Positions 1 to 8,639 of a stretch of 39,739 nt of DNA are shown here, piece by piece. The stretch is from assembly GCA_030426475.1 (NCBI GenBank), contig JAUHYR010000017.1:1-39739 (forward strand), in the 5' to 3' direction. How positions within the stretch are numbered: position 1 is the stretch's first letter; each line of letters starts with the position of its first letter. Source of the stretch: Bacteroidia bacterium. Its GTDB lineage: Bacteria > Bacteroidota > Bacteroidia > Flavobacteriales_E > Vicingaceae. The notes under the pieces were generated by a model, which did no database searches, was not told the DNA's origin, and saw only the letters and a program-made list of their open reading frames with translations. Made by a program: the position numbers and the translations under genes.

Positions 1-169
1 GATATTCTGGGGTCCGATGTCATGGACAATTATTTTTGGGTTAACATTTACAACATTCTTGACTTTAGTAATTGTTCCGGTAATGTATTACCTATTTAAA
101 CGATTGAAAATATCGCTATCCAACTTCTTTTTAAGAACAAACGTGATTAAAGAGCCTTTAAATTATTAA
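1..169 (+). CDS. RND-family efflux transporter, C-terminal fragment
   Basis: This is the last 55 codons of a gene that begins before the window; the first complete codon is at base 2 and the stop is TAA at 167-169. The peptide opens with FWGPMSWTIIFGLTF and continues TLVIVPVMYYL. That matches the final transmembrane helix of AcrB/CusA-type RND pumps, which export drugs, metals or lipids across the envelope with periplasmic and outer-membrane partners. A short basic cytoplasmic tail follows the helix. Substrate and subfamily cannot be told from this fragment. The next gene starts 12 bases later on the same strand, but it is functionally unrelated. Confidence 0.8.
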   Translation, partial: IFWGPMSWTIIFGLTFTTFLTLVIVPVMYYLFKRLKISLSNFFLRTNVIKEPLNY

Positions 170-180
170 TAGTCGTATAA

Positions 181-978
181 ATGAAAATACCTCAGGAAAT
201 ACTTAATCGAAAAGGAGGAAGAGCCCGTGCAGATGTTCCGAAAGAGGTAAAAAGTCTTTTAGAAGCCGGAAAAATACAAACCATTAACTTGATGGAATGG
301 CTGGTAGTCGACCAACTTACATTAGTTAAGAATTTACTGAATGAGGCTGATAAATCAGCTATTTTTCCTAAGCTGAAAAACTATATTACCAAAGAAGAAA
401 CCACCAATTCAATTACTCAAAAAATAGGCAAATTTTTCTTAGAAGAGGGAGATGAAAATCTTTTCAATTATCTCTCTAATCATACTTCTGATTTTGCCAG
501 AGTTTATGCAACGTACTATGTTGGGTTTGATAAAAAACCTATTAAAAAGAAATTAGAATTGATTAAAAAATTTGCTGCAGACACTCATTTTGGAGTGAGG
601 GAAACAGCATGGATGGCAGTTAGAAACGGAGTGATTGATGAGCTAGATACTGCAATTAAAACATTAACACCTTGGGCAAAACATAAAAATGAAAACATTC
701 GGAGATTTGCAAGTGAAGTTACACGACCGAGAGGGGTATGGTGCAAACATATTAGCGAGTTGAGAGAAAACCCTGAGTTAGCGTTGTCTATTATCGAACC
801 GTTAAAAGGTGATGAGGCCAGGTATGTACAATTGAGTGTCGGAAATTGGCTGAACGATGCCTCTAAAACTCAGCCCAAGTGGGTTCAAAAAATAACCAAA
901 CAATGGCTAAAAGAATCTCCAACCATTGCTACGGAAAAGATTGTAAAAAGAGGTTTACGAACAATTAATAAAGCTTAG
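181..978 (+). CDS. DNA alkylation repair protein (AlkC/AlkD-like, HEAT-repeat fold)
   Basis: The 265-residue protein looks all-helical and soluble, with no signal peptide. The middle and C-terminal parts carry the HEAT-like pattern of the AlkC/AlkD superfamily: HFGVRETAWMAVRN, then RRFASEVTRPRGVWCKHI, then YVQLSVGNWLND and a closing IVKRGLRT. The family comprises glycosylases that remove N3- and N7-alkylated purines without base flipping. The SEVTRPRGVW segment is more like AlkC than AlkD. The exact lesion cannot be inferred. The stop codon overlaps the convergent thiL stop by three bases (975-978), with no room for a separate terminator. The start is the only plausible ATG at the head of the frame. 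Confidence 0.75.
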   Translation: MKIPQEILNRKGGRARADVPKEVKSLLEAGKIQTINLMEWLVVDQLTLVKNLLNEADKSAIFPKLKNYITKEETTNSITQKIGKFFLEEGDENLFNYLSNHTSDFARVYATYYVGFDKKPIKKKLELIKKFAADTHFGVRETAWMAVRNGVIDELDTAIKTLTPWAKHKNENIRRFASEVTRPRGVWCKHISELRENPELALSIIEPLKGDEARYVQLSVGNWLNDASKTQPKWVQKITKQWLKESPTIATEKIVKRGLRTINKA

Positions 979-1997
979 AAAGATTTCCAGCCTTGTGCAG
1001 TCAAGTCTATAAAGCTACCGCTATTGGTTAGCATTTCATATTTTTCTTTTACATCGGTAACAAAACCAATTTCTCTAAAAAGTTTGTTTCCTTTTATTTT
1101 TTCGAAATCATTAACAGGAATGGTGAAAAGAAGCTCATAGTCTTCTCCACCATTTAAAGCGCAAGTAGCAGGATGTATATTTAATTGCTCAGCCGTAGAA
1201 AAAGTTTGTTGGTCAATAGGTAGCTTATTCTCTACTATTCTCATTCCTACATCTGATTGCTTGCCAATATGAATTAGCTCGCTTGATAAGCCATCAGAAA
1301 GATCTATCATAGATGTTGGTTTAATACCTAGTTTTTTTAATTCATCAATTACATCTTTTCTAGGTTCGGGTTTTAATTGTCGTTCAACTATATACTCGTA
1401 GTTTTCTAAATCAGGCTGAATTTTCGGATTTTCTTTAAACAACTTCTTTTCTCTTTCTAAGATTTGTAGTCCGATATATGCACCTCCTAAATCACCACTT
1501 ACACAAATTAAGTCATTTACCTTCGCTCCGTTTCTATATACTATTTCTTCTTCATTTGCCTCACCGATTGCTGTGACACTTATCATTAAACCTGCCTGAG
1601 ACGAAGTAGTATCACCACCTATTAAATCTACATTGTATTTGTCGCATGCGGTATAAATTCCTTCGTACAACTCATTAAGTGCTTCCACAGAAATATGATT
1701 AGATAAAGCTAAAGAAACCGTTACTTGTTTTGGAGTTCCATTCATAGCATAAATGTCAGATAAATTAACTGCTATAGCTTTGTAGCCCAAATGCTTGTAT
1801 GGGCTATACATTAAGTCAAAATGAATGCCTTCTACCAATAAATCAGTAGTAATAAGTGTTTTTGTTTTCCCTTCGCCAATTACAGCAGCGTCATCGCCTA
1901 CACCTTTTATGCTACTTTTATGTTTTAAAGTGATGTTTTTAGTCAGATGTTCAATTAATCCAAACTCGCCTACGCTCGATAATTCTGTATAACTCAT
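975..1997 (-). CDS. thiL: Thiamine-monophosphate kinase ThiL
   Basis: ThiL phosphorylates thiamine monophosphate to thiamine diphosphate with ATP, the last step of cofactor biosynthesis, in the cytoplasm. Visible family motifs in order are FGLIEHL near the N-terminus, GVGDDAAVI, TTDLLVEGIHFDL, GGDTTSS, SGDLGGAYIGLQ, IDLSDGLSSEL and GGEDYELLFTIP. These are the metal- and ATP-binding acidic patches of the PurM/ThiL fold. I place the start at the ATG at 1995-1997 (MSYTELSSVGEFGLI, 340 residues) and not at the upstream in-frame ATG at 2036. The upstream 13 residues do not look like family sequence, and a TAnnTTTG box at 2015-2022 on this strand falls just before the shorter start. Confidence 0.95.
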   Translation of the reverse strand: MSYTELSSVGEFGLIEHLTKNITLKHKSSIKGVGDDAAVIGEGKTKTLITTDLLVEGIHFDLMYSPYKHLGYKAIAVNLSDIYAMNGTPKQVTVSLALSNHISVEALNELYEGIYTACDKYNVDLIGGDTTSSQAGLMISVTAIGEANEEEIVYRNGAKVNDLICVSGDLGGAYIGLQILEREKKLFKENPKIQPDLENYEYIVERQLKPEPRKDVIDELKKLGIKPTSMIDLSDGLSSELIHIGKQSDVGMRIVENKLPIDQQTFSTAEQLNIHPATCALNGGEDYELLFTIPVNDFEKIKGNKLFREIGFVTDVKEKYEMLTNSGSFIDLTAQGWKSF

Positions 1998-2014
1998 ATT
2001 TTTTAAATTGACTA

Positions 2015-2022
2015 CAAAACTA
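2015..2022 (-). promoter_or_regulatory. Candidate -7 box for thiL
   Basis: Read on the minus strand this is TAGTTTTG, a match to the Bacteroidota -7 consensus TAnnTTTG. It would start transcription about 11 bases before the chosen thiL ATG. No TTG -33 element sits at the normal distance, so this is a partial promoter call. It is divergent from the suf promoter in the same 128-base intergenic space. Confidence 0.4.
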
Positions 2023-2059
2023 AACATTGCCGACAAATGTTTAATATATCAGTCAGGAC

Positions 2060-2090
2060 TTGGATTAGAAGTTGATTTTAGATACTTTTG
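2060..2090 (+). promoter_or_regulatory. Promoter of the suf operon
   Basis: A -33 element TTG (2060-2062) is followed after 20 bases by TACTTTTG (2083-2090), a full match to TAnnTTTG. Both the elements and the spacing agree with promoters used by the Bacteroidota primary sigma factor. The predicted start is near 2097, leaving a leader of about 29 bases before sufA. The start falls at the edge of a perfect palindrome (2098-2116), which suggests repression at this site. Confidence 0.7.
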
Positions 2091-2097
2091 CACTATA

Positions 2098-2116
2098 ATT
2101 TAGATTTTGTCTAAAT
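2098..2116. promoter_or_regulatory. 19-bp palindromic putative operator at the suf transcription start
   Basis: Perfect 7-base arms ATTTAGA (2098-2104) and TCTAAAT (2110-2116) flank a 5-base spacer TTTTG. The palindrome begins where the promoter's +1 is predicted, so a bound dimer would block initiation. The 19-bp layout with TTTAG/CTAAA half-sites resembles operators of DtxR/MntR-type metal repressors, and iron or redox control of suf genes is common in bacteria. The identity of the regulator is inference. A short mRNA hairpin is the alternative reading. Confidence 0.55.
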
Positions 2117-2125
2117 AAAAATAAA

Positions 2126-2452
2126 ATGATTAAAGTTTCAGATAATGCTAAAGCACAGGCACAAAAACTCATTCAAGAAGAAGGAATGGGAGAAAGCGCT
2201 TTTATTAGAGTAGGAGTAAAAAGCGGTGGCTGCTCAGGATTAAGCTATGTATTAAAGTTTGATTCTGAAGTTACTGAGCAAGACACTATTTTAGAAGATA
2301 ATGGTGTAAAAGTAGTTTGTGATAAAAAGAGTATTCTTTACTTAGCGGGAACAACCTTGGATTATTCTGGTGGCTTAAATGGTAAAGGATTTGTTTTTAA
2401 TAATCCGAATGCAAATAGAACTTGTGGATGCGGAGAAAGTTTTGCGCTATAA
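2126..2452 (+). CDS. sufA: Iron-sulfur carrier protein SufA/IscA family
   Basis: This 108-residue A-type carrier holds and passes on Fe-S clusters made on the SufBCD scaffold. The three family cysteines are present: C36 in SGGCSGLSY and C100/C102 in the C-terminal TCGCGESF. Length and spacing are normal for HesB/IscA/SufA. It is the first gene after the suf promoter and lies 14 bases before sufB, so the suf context supports SufA over the housekeeping IscA or ErpA names, although the sequence alone cannot separate these paralogues. Confidence 0.93.
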   Translation: MIKVSDNAKAQAQKLIQEEGMGESAFIRVGVKSGGCSGLSYVLKFDSEVTEQDTILEDNGVKVVCDKKSILYLAGTTLDYSGGLNGKGFVFNNPNANRTCGCGESFAL

Positions 2453-2466
2453 TTTAGGAGATTACG

Positions 2467-3912
2467 ATGGGGTATACAGAGGAAGACTTAGCGAAAGATT
2501 TAAAATCGGAATATAAATACGGTTTCATTTCCAATGTGGAATCTGAGAAGATTCCAAAAGGGCTTAATGAAGATGTTGTTCGGTTAATTTCATTAAAGAA
2601 GAATGAGCCTGAATGGATGACCGATTGGCGAATAAAAGCTTTTCGTCAATGGCAAAAAATGACTGAGCCAACCTGGGCGCATATTCATTACCCAAAAATT
2701 GATTTTCAAGATATAATTTATTATTCAGCTCCTAAACCTAAAAAGCAATTAAATAGTATAGATGAGGTTGACCCTGAACTTTTAAAAACATTTGAGAAGT
2801 TGGGAATTTCTTTAGAAGAACAAAAGCGATTATCCGGAGTTGCGGTAGATGTGGTTTTTGATAGTGTTTCTGTTAAAACAACTTTTAGAGAAAAGCTTTC
2901 CGAACTTGGAATTATTTTTTGCTCTTTTAGTGAGGCAGTCAAAGAGTATCCTGATTTAGTAAAAAAATATCTGGGAACTGTAGTACCTACTACTGATAAT
3001 TACTATGCTGCTTTAAATTCAGCCGTATTTAGTGATGGTTCGTTTTGTTATATCCCCAAAGGAGTGAAATGTCCTATGGAACTTTCTACATACTTTAGAA
3101 TAAATGAAGCAAACACAGGTCAGTTTGAGAGGACTTTGGTAATAGCGGATGAGGATTCTTATGTAAGTTATTTAGAAGGTTGTACAGCTCCAATAAGAGA
3201 TGAAAATCAATTGCATGCAGCTGTTGTGGAATTGGTGGCTTTAGACAATGCTGAGATAAAATATTCTACTGTTCAAAATTGGTATCCGGGCGATGAAAAT
3301 GGCAAGGGCGGTATTTACAATTTTGTAACAAAAAGAGGAATTTGTACCGGAGTTAACTCAAAAATTTCTTGGACACAAGTAGAAACAGGTTCAGCCATTA
3401 CCTGGAAATATCCTTCAACTATTTTAAAGGGAGATAATTCTATTGGTGAATTTTATTCTGTTGCGGTTACTAATAATATGCAACAGGCAGATACGGGTAC
3501 CAAAATGACTCATCTTGGAAAAAATACAAAGAGTACAATTATTTCAAAAGGAATTTCTGCCGGAAAAAGTAATAACTCTTACAGAGGATTGGTAAAAGTT
3601 CACAAGAACGCAGATAATGCCAGAAACTTCACCCAGTGTGATTCTTTATTAATGGGCAACAACTGTGGCGCTCACACTTTCCCTTACATAGAAGTGGAAA
3701 ATAATTCTGCTAAAGTTGAACATGAAGCCACTACCTCTAAAATTGGAGAAGACCAAATTTTTTACTGTAATCAAAGGGGCTTGAGTACGGAGAAGGCAGT
3801 AAGCATGATTGTAAACGGATATTGTAAAGAAGTATTAAATAAATTACCAATGGAATTTGCGGTAGAAGCTCAAAAACTACTTGAAATTTCATTAGAAGGA
3901 AGTGTAGGATAG
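2467..3912 (+). CDS. sufB: Fe-S cluster assembly scaffold SufB
   Basis: SufB is the core scaffold of the SufBC2D complex and is where persulfide sulfur and iron are combined. The 481-residue length is typical. The conserved C-terminal block includes [15 protein letters not shown], with Cys400 matching the conserved essential cysteine, then [15 protein letters not shown] and FYCNQRGL. The N-terminal half has the usual [12 protein letters not shown] helix. A good ribosome-binding site (TTAGGAG at 2454-2460) precedes the ATG. In this genome sufB is separated from its partner sufC by a 1.45-kb membrane glycosyltransferase gene, which is unusual because the proteins act as one complex. Confidence 0.97.
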   Translation: MGYTEEDLAKDLKSEYKYGFISNVESEKIPKGLNEDVVRLISLKKNEPEWMTDWRIKAFRQWQKMTEPTWAHIHYPKIDFQDIIYYSAPKPKKQLNSIDEVDPELLKTFEKLGISLEEQKRLSGVAVDVVFDSVSVKTTFREKLSELGIIFCSFSEAVKEYPDLVKKYLGTVVPTTDNYYAALNSAVFSDGSFCYIPKGVKCPMELSTYFRINEANTGQFERTLVIADEDSYVSYLEGCTAPIRDENQLHAAVVELVALDNAEIKYSTVQNWYPGDENGKGGIYNFVTKRGICTGVNSKISWTQVETGSAITWKYPSTILKGDNSIGEFYSVAVTNNMQQADTGTKMTHLGKNTKSTIISKGISAGKSNNSYRGLVKVHKNADNARNFTQCDSLLMGNNCGAHTFPYIEVENNSAKVEHEATTSKIGEDQIFYCNQRGLSTEKAVSMIVNGYCKEVLNKLPMEFAVEAQKLLEISLEGSVG

Positions 3913-3940
3913 TTAAATCCCTCCAGTTTTTGATTTTAAA

Positions 3941-5392
3941 ATGAGTAATAAGCTTCATAATTTTCTTTGGTTTTTCTTGATTTTTATTTTGTCTTTTCCG
4001 ATACTATTTCTAAAAATTGAAAACTTTTCGTTTCGACTTTGGGATGAGTCAATGTTTGCAATTAATTCTATAGAAATGCTTAATCAGGGAAGTTGGCTGG
4101 TGCCAATTTATAATGGTATTGCTGATATGTGGAACTCTAAACCTCCCATGACAAATTGGTTGCAAATGATATTTATCAAAATACTTGGGTTTAATGAATT
4201 AGCTGTTCGATTACCTTCAGCTATTGCAAGTTTTTTTACCATTTTAGTCACCTTTTTTTTTGTTAAAAAACACTTTGATAGTCTTGTGGCATTAATTTCA
4301 TCATTAATACTAATTACTTCATTGGGTTTTGTTGGTTTTCATACATCAAGAACAGGTGATAGTGATGCAATAGTCACATTATTTTTAACTATTTCTAGTT
4401 TTATTTTTTTAGACATCCTTTTTAAAAAGGACTATACTAGCTATAAGTTAGCGTTGTTTTTCTTAGCTATTTCTTTTGCCTTTTTAAGTAAAAGCATAAT
4501 GGCATTTTTGTTTTTTCCTGCGTTTTTATCGATTCTACTATTAGAAGGAAAAGACGTTTTGAAAAAAGTATTTAAATCAAAGTACCTTTATTTTGGACTA
4601 GCAACTCTCTTAGGTGTTGTTTTATCCTTTCTTTTTGTCAGAGATAACCTTCAAAAGGGTTATTTATCTTATTTTGTAAATAATGACCTTCTTAGAACGG
4701 TAAATGAAATAGAAAATCACAAAGAACCTTTTTTATTCTACATAAAAAACCTTTTCTTATACCGTTATGAGTTTTGGTTTGTATTATCAATTATTGGTAT
4801 AGGACTTAGCTTATTTAGGTTTAAGGACGATATTAAAATGAAACTAGTCTTCTATATATCTTTAATACTATTGTTTTACCTAGTGATAATATCGGCATCA
4901 GTAACTAAACTGGAGTGGTATGATATGCCGATTTTCCCATTTTTATCAATTGTAGCTGCTGTGGTGATTGATGAATTGATGAATAAAATACCAAATTCTA
5001 AATTTAAGCTGGTCTTTGTTCTTGTCATATTTATCTTTCCTTATCGAATAGCGTTTGGGAAATCTCAGTCTAATTCGTTTAATAGCTATGAGCAGAAAAA
5101 TGAGGCTACAGAGATTTTTTTGTACCGCTCTTACTTAGAAAGTAAAAACTTAAATAATTATACCGTTTATCATTCCGGATATCCAAGAGCAATTGAGTGT
5201 TATATTCATAAGTTTAATGAGGTAAAACAAAATATAAACCTTACCTTTGTACCTGATTTTCAAATAGGAGAAAGGGTAATTATTAGTAGAGATTCGCTCA
5301 AACAAATTCTTCAGAATAAATATGCTTATGATATTGAATTTGATGAAAAGAATGTGACAATTTATAATATTAAAGGAAATGTTAGAGATTAA
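3941..5392 (+). CDS. ArnT/PMT-like GT-C membrane glycosyltransferase inserted between sufB and sufC
   Basis: The 483-residue polytopic membrane protein has a helix at residues 8-25, then an acidic WDE motif (D35/E36) at the start of the first outer loop. KPPMTNWLQ, ELAVRLPSA and TGDSDAIVT follow. These are hallmarks of ArnT/PMT-type GT-C enzymes, which transfer sugars from lipid-linked donors on the periplasmic side. Many hydrophobic helices follow, and a soluble tail of about 100 residues ends the protein. The acceptor and sugar are unknown. The gene starts 28 bases after sufB and its last 14 bases overlap the sufC start, so it sits inside the suf transcription unit. It is visibly more AT-rich than the flanking suf genes: one sampled 60-base line (4261-4320) has 15 G+C against 28 in a sufC line (5461-5520). 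Hydrophobic codons explain part of this. Confidence 0.8.
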   Translation: MSNKLHNFLWFFLIFILSFPILFLKIENFSFRLWDESMFAINSIEMLNQGSWLVPIYNGIADMWNSKPPMTNWLQMIFIKILGFNELAVRLPSAIASFFTILVTFFFVKKHFDSLVALISSLILITSLGFVGFHTSRTGDSDAIVTLFLTISSFIFLDILFKKDYTSYKLALFFLAISFAFLSKSIMAFLFFPAFLSILLLEGKDVLKKVFKSKYLYFGLATLLGVVLSFLFVRDNLQKGYLSYFVNNDLLRTVNEIENHKEPFLFYIKNLFLYRYEFWFVLSIIGIGLSLFRFKDDIKMKLVFYISLILLFYLVIISASVTKLEWYDMPIFPFLSIVAAVVIDELMNKIPNSKFKLVFVLVIFIFPYRIAFGKSQSNSFNSYEQKNEATEIFLYRSYLESKNLNNYTVYHSGYPRAIECYIHKFNEVKQNINLTFVPDFQIGERVIISRDSLKQILQNKYAYDIEFDEKNVTIYNIKGNVRD

Positions 5393-6131
5393 AGATTTAA
5401 AAGTTAGTGTAGAAGACAAAGATATTTTGAAAGGACTAAACCTTACCGTGAAGCCGGGAGAAGTGCATGCTATTATGGGACCTAACGGCTCAGGAAAGAG
5501 TACGCTCGCTTCAATACTTGCCGGAAAAGAAGGATATGAAATTAAGGGAGGCAGCGTAACTTATTTGGGAAAAAACTTGTTAGAACTTGCTCCCGAAGAA
5601 AGAGCAGGAGAGGGTGTGTTTCTTGCATTTCAATATCCTGTTGAAATTCCGGGAGTAAATAATATCAACTTTCTCAGAACTGCTTTAAATGAAATTAGGG
5701 AATACAGAAACGAAGAACCTATTTCTGCTAAAGACTTTTTAGCCTTAGTAAAAGAAAAATCAGCGATTGTTGAGTTAGATACTAAATTGGCTAACCGTTC
5801 TGTTAATGAAGGATTTTCAGGAGGAGAGAAAAAGAGGAATGAAATTTTTCAAATGGCTGTTCTCGAACCTAAACTTGCTATTTTAGATGAAACAGATTCT
5901 GGATTAGATATCGATGCATTGAGGGTAGTAGCTAATGGCGTTAACAAGCTTAAATCACCTGAAAATGCTACCATAGTCATTACCCATTACCAAAGACTTT
6001 TAGATTATATTGTTCCTGACTTTGTTCATGTTCTTTATGATGGAAAAATCGTTAAGTCGGGCACAAAAGAGTTGGCGCTGGAATTAGAAGAAAAAGGTTA
6101 TGAGTGGGTTAAAGAAAATGTTGTCGCTTAA
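5379..6131 (+). CDS. sufC: Fe-S assembly ATPase SufC
   Basis: SufC is the ABC-type ATPase that drives conformational change in SufBC2D. The 250-residue protein shows Walker A GPNGSGKST (about residues 34-42), the Q-loop region FLAFQYPVEIPG, the signature FSGGEKKR, Walker B LAILDETDSGLD and the switch VITHYQRLL. All are standard for SufC, including the DETDSGLD form typical of this family. Its ATG lies inside the last 14 bases of the upstream glycosyltransferase gene, in another frame, so translation may be coupled to that gene. It ends one base before the chosen sufD ATG. Confidence 0.97.
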   Translation: MLEIKDLKVSVEDKDILKGLNLTVKPGEVHAIMGPNGSGKSTLASILAGKEGYEIKGGSVTYLGKNLLELAPEERAGEGVFLAFQYPVEIPGVNNINFLRTALNEIREYRNEEPISAKDFLALVKEKSAIVELDTKLANRSVNEGFSGGEKKRNEIFQMAVLEPKLAILDETDSGLDIDALRVVANGVNKLKSPENATIVITHYQRLLDYIVPDFVHVLYDGKIVKSGTKELALELEEKGYEWVKENVVA

Positions 6132-6132
6132 T

Positions 6133-7398
6133 ATGGAAACTGCCTTGGAAATTTCAACCAAAGAAAAGTTTTTACTTAACTTCAAAAACTCTGAAGCAAG
6201 TAATAATGAGCTTGTCAATCAGCTCAAAAAAAATGCTGTTTCAAGTTTAGCGTTATTAGATTTTCCAACTACTAAAGACGAATATTGGAAATATACCAGA
6301 GTTGCAAAAATTATCAATCAGGAGTTTTCTTTAGAACCTAAGATTGAAGTCAAACTTCATTCTATTGACCATTATTCATCAGACAGTTATAAAGTTGTTT
6401 TAGTAAATGGAAAATTACAGTCAGAGAAAAGTGAATTACCATCAGGAATAAAATTTGTTTCTTTTTCAGACACAGAGAATTCAGAATTGTCTTTACTTGG
6501 GAGCATAGCAAATCATGATAAAGAAATATTTACAGCAATAAACACAGCTTATTTTTCGGATGGCTATTTAGTAAAGGTAGATGATAATATAGTTTTGGAT
6601 AAACCAGTTAACATTATTCATGTTGTAACTGAAAAAGCGGTTGTCCTCCCAAGATTATTAATTCACTGTGGTAAACATTCTGAGTTGCAAATTATTCAAG
6701 AATATGTGTCTCAAAATGTTTCAAGCGCACTGAATAATATAGTTACTGAAACTTTTTTAGAGGATGGAGCAGTTTTAGATGTTGTAAAAATTCAAAGCGA
6801 AAAAAATGCTTTTCACATTTCTAATGATTATGTTTCTTCTAAAGCAAATGCAACATTTAATCATACAGTAGTTACTGCCGATGCAAGTTGGGTAAGAAAT
6901 AACTCCAATTTGTACATCAACGGAAGTAATGCGGAAATGAATTTAATGGGCTTGTACATCGGAAAAGAAAAATCACATATTGATAACCATACTTTGATTG
7001 AACATCTTCAACCACATTCTAATTCCAATGAGTTATACAAAGGAATTTTAGATGATAACTCTACCGGAGTATTTAACGGAAGAGTTTTGGTAGATAAAGA
7101 AGCTCAACAAACAAATGCTTTTCAGGCGAACAATAATATTTTATTATCTAAAGAAGCTGCTGTTCGTTCAAAACCAGAACTAGAAATTTATGCGGATGAC
7201 GTAAAATGTTCTCATGGTTCTACCACAGGACAGATGGACGAAGAAGCTGTTTTCTATTTAAGAGCAAGAGGGATAAAAGAAGAAAATGCGGTTAAATTAA
7301 TGTTGAAAGCTTTTGTGGCAGATACACTTTCTAAAATTAAGGATGAAGAGTTGAAAGACTACATTCAAGACTGTATTTTAGAGCCAAGTTTATTTTAA
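6133..7398 (+). CDS. sufD: Fe-S assembly protein SufD
   Basis: SufD is the SufB paralogue that completes SufBC2D and helps with iron acquisition. The C-terminal half has the shared beta-helix motifs: VFNGRVLVDKEAQQTNAFQ, LLSKEAAVRSKPELEIYAD and VKCSHGSTTGQMDEEAVFY. I choose the ATG at 6133 (METALEIS, 421 residues). It begins right after the sufC stop (6129-6131), while the in-frame ATGs at 6100 and 6118 lie inside sufC and would add only a short non-conserved extension. The stop overlaps the sufS start by one base (TAATG), consistent with coupled translation. Confidence 0.95.
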   Translation: METALEISTKEKFLLNFKNSEASNNELVNQLKKNAVSSLALLDFPTTKDEYWKYTRVAKIINQEFSLEPKIEVKLHSIDHYSSDSYKVVLVNGKLQSEKSELPSGIKFVSFSDTENSELSLLGSIANHDKEIFTAINTAYFSDGYLVKVDDNIVLDKPVNIIHVVTEKAVVLPRLLIHCGKHSELQIIQEYVSQNVSSALNNIVTETFLEDGAVLDVVKIQSEKNAFHISNDYVSSKANATFNHTVVTADASWVRNNSNLYINGSNAEMNLMGLYIGKEKSHIDNHTLIEHLQPHSNSNELYKGILDDNSTGVFNGRVLVDKEAQQTNAFQANNNILLSKEAAVRSKPELEIYADDVKCSHGSTTGQMDEEAVFYLRARGIKEENAVKLMLKAFVADTLSKIKDEELKDYIQDCILEPSLF

Positions 7399-8639
7399 TG
7401 AATAAAGTTGCCGACAAATTGCCTATTGATATCACAGAAATTAGAAAACAATTCCCTATTCTTTCTCAAAAAGTAAATGGTAATCCATTAATTTATTTCG
7501 ACAATGGAGCCACTACCCAAAAGCCACTTTCTGTCATTAATGCTATCGACAATTATTACAAAACCTATAACAGCAATATTCATAGAGGTGTTCATCACTT
7601 GAGTGTTAAAGCTACTGAAGCTTACGAAGAAGCAAGAAGAACTATTCAGCAATTTATAGGCGCAGAGCATGAGGAAGAAATAATTTTTGCCAAAGGAACA
7701 ACTGACGCCATTAATTTAGTTGCTCATTCTTTTTCCAAAGCATTTATTCATGAAGGAGATGAAATTATCATTTCAGGAATGGAACATCACAGCAACATTG
7801 TTCCTTGGCAAATGGCTTGTGAAGAAAGAAAAGCCGTTTTAAAAGTTATTCCTGTTTTAGATAATGGAGAAATTAGTATTGATGATGTCCAAAAATTGAT
7901 TTCCGATAAAACCAAAATCATTGCCATTACTCATTCTTCAAACACTTTAGGAACAAACAATCCGATTGAAGAAATAATTTCCATAGCTAAATCAAAAGGT
8001 ATAAAAACATTAATTGACGGAGCTCAAGCCATACATCATCAGCCTGTTAATGTAAAAGAATTAGATTGTGATTTTTATGCTTTTTCCGGACATAAAATGT
8101 ATGGTCCAACGGGAGTTGGCATTCTTTATGGCAAACAGGAACTTTTCAAGAAAATGCCTCCTTATCAAGGTGGTGGAGACATGATAAAAACAGTAACTTT
8201 TGAAAAAACTATCTATAACGATTTACCACATAAATTTGAAGCGGGTACGCCAAACATAGTTGGAGGTATTGCAGTTGCGGAAGCAGCAAAATGGATTTCA
8301 AGCATTGGTTTTGATACTATTCAACAACACGACAATGAAATTCTAAATTATGCTACGGAAAAATTATCGGCAATTGAAGGGGTTAAAATTTACGGAACTT
8401 CAAAAAAGAAAGGGCCGGTTATTTCCTTTTTAATAGATAATATTCACCCTTTTGATTTAGGAACAATATTAGACCAACTTGGTATTGCGGTTAGAACAGG
8501 GCATCATTGCACAGAACCATTAATGGATAGATTTAAAATTCCTGGAACTGTGAGAGCTTCGTTTGCGATTTACAATACTTTAGAAGAAGTAGATGTGTTT
8601 ATTGACGGAGTGAAAAAGGCAAAAAAAATGCTTTCATAA
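7398..8639 (+). CDS. sufS: Cysteine desulfurase SufS
   Basis: SufS is a PLP enzyme that takes sulfur from L-cysteine as a persulfide, leaving alanine. The 413-residue length fits. The PLP lysine lies in SGHKMYGPTG (K233) and the persulfide cysteine in TGHHCTEPL (C371), the short-loop class II form that depends on a SufE or SufU partner. That partner follows directly, with the start codon overlapping the sufS stop (TAATG). Other family motifs are IYFDNGATTQKP near the N-terminus and GMEHHSNIVPW. Confidence 0.97.
   Translation: MNKVADKLPIDITEIRKQFPILSQKVNGNPLIYFDNGATTQKPLSVINAIDNYYKTYNSNIHRGVHHLSVKATEAYEEARRTIQQFIGAEHEEEIIFAKGTTDAINLVAHSFSKAFIHEGDEIIISGMEHHSNIVPWQMACEERKAVLKVIPVLDNGEISIDDVQKLISDKTKIIAITHSSNTLGTNNPIEEIISIAKSKGIKTLIDGAQAIHHQPVNVKELDCDFYAFSGHKMYGPTGVGILYGKQELFKKMPPYQGGGDMIKTVTFEKTIYNDLPHKFEAGTPNIVGGIAVAEAAKWISSIGFDTIQQHDNEILNYATEKLSAIEGVKIYGTSKKKGPVISFLIDNIHPFDLGTILDQLGIAVRTGHHCTEPLMDRFKIPGTVRASFAIYNTLEEVDVFIDGVKKAKKMLS

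Noticed and set aside
3932-3943. Similarity between bases before the glycosyltransferase ATG and bases just inside sufC (GATTTTAAAA against GATTTAAAAG) as a target-site duplication
   Set aside because: The match is short, imperfect and made of common AT-rich bases; chance explains it.
3737-3958. Minus-strand open frame of 73 codons across the sufB end
   Set aside because: It lies antisense to the conserved sufB C-terminus, has no family resemblance and no start signals.
5150-5419. Minus-strand open frame over the glycosyltransferase/sufC overlap
   Set aside because: It is a by-product of AT-rich coding sequence on the other strand, with low-complexity hydrophobic content and no promoter.
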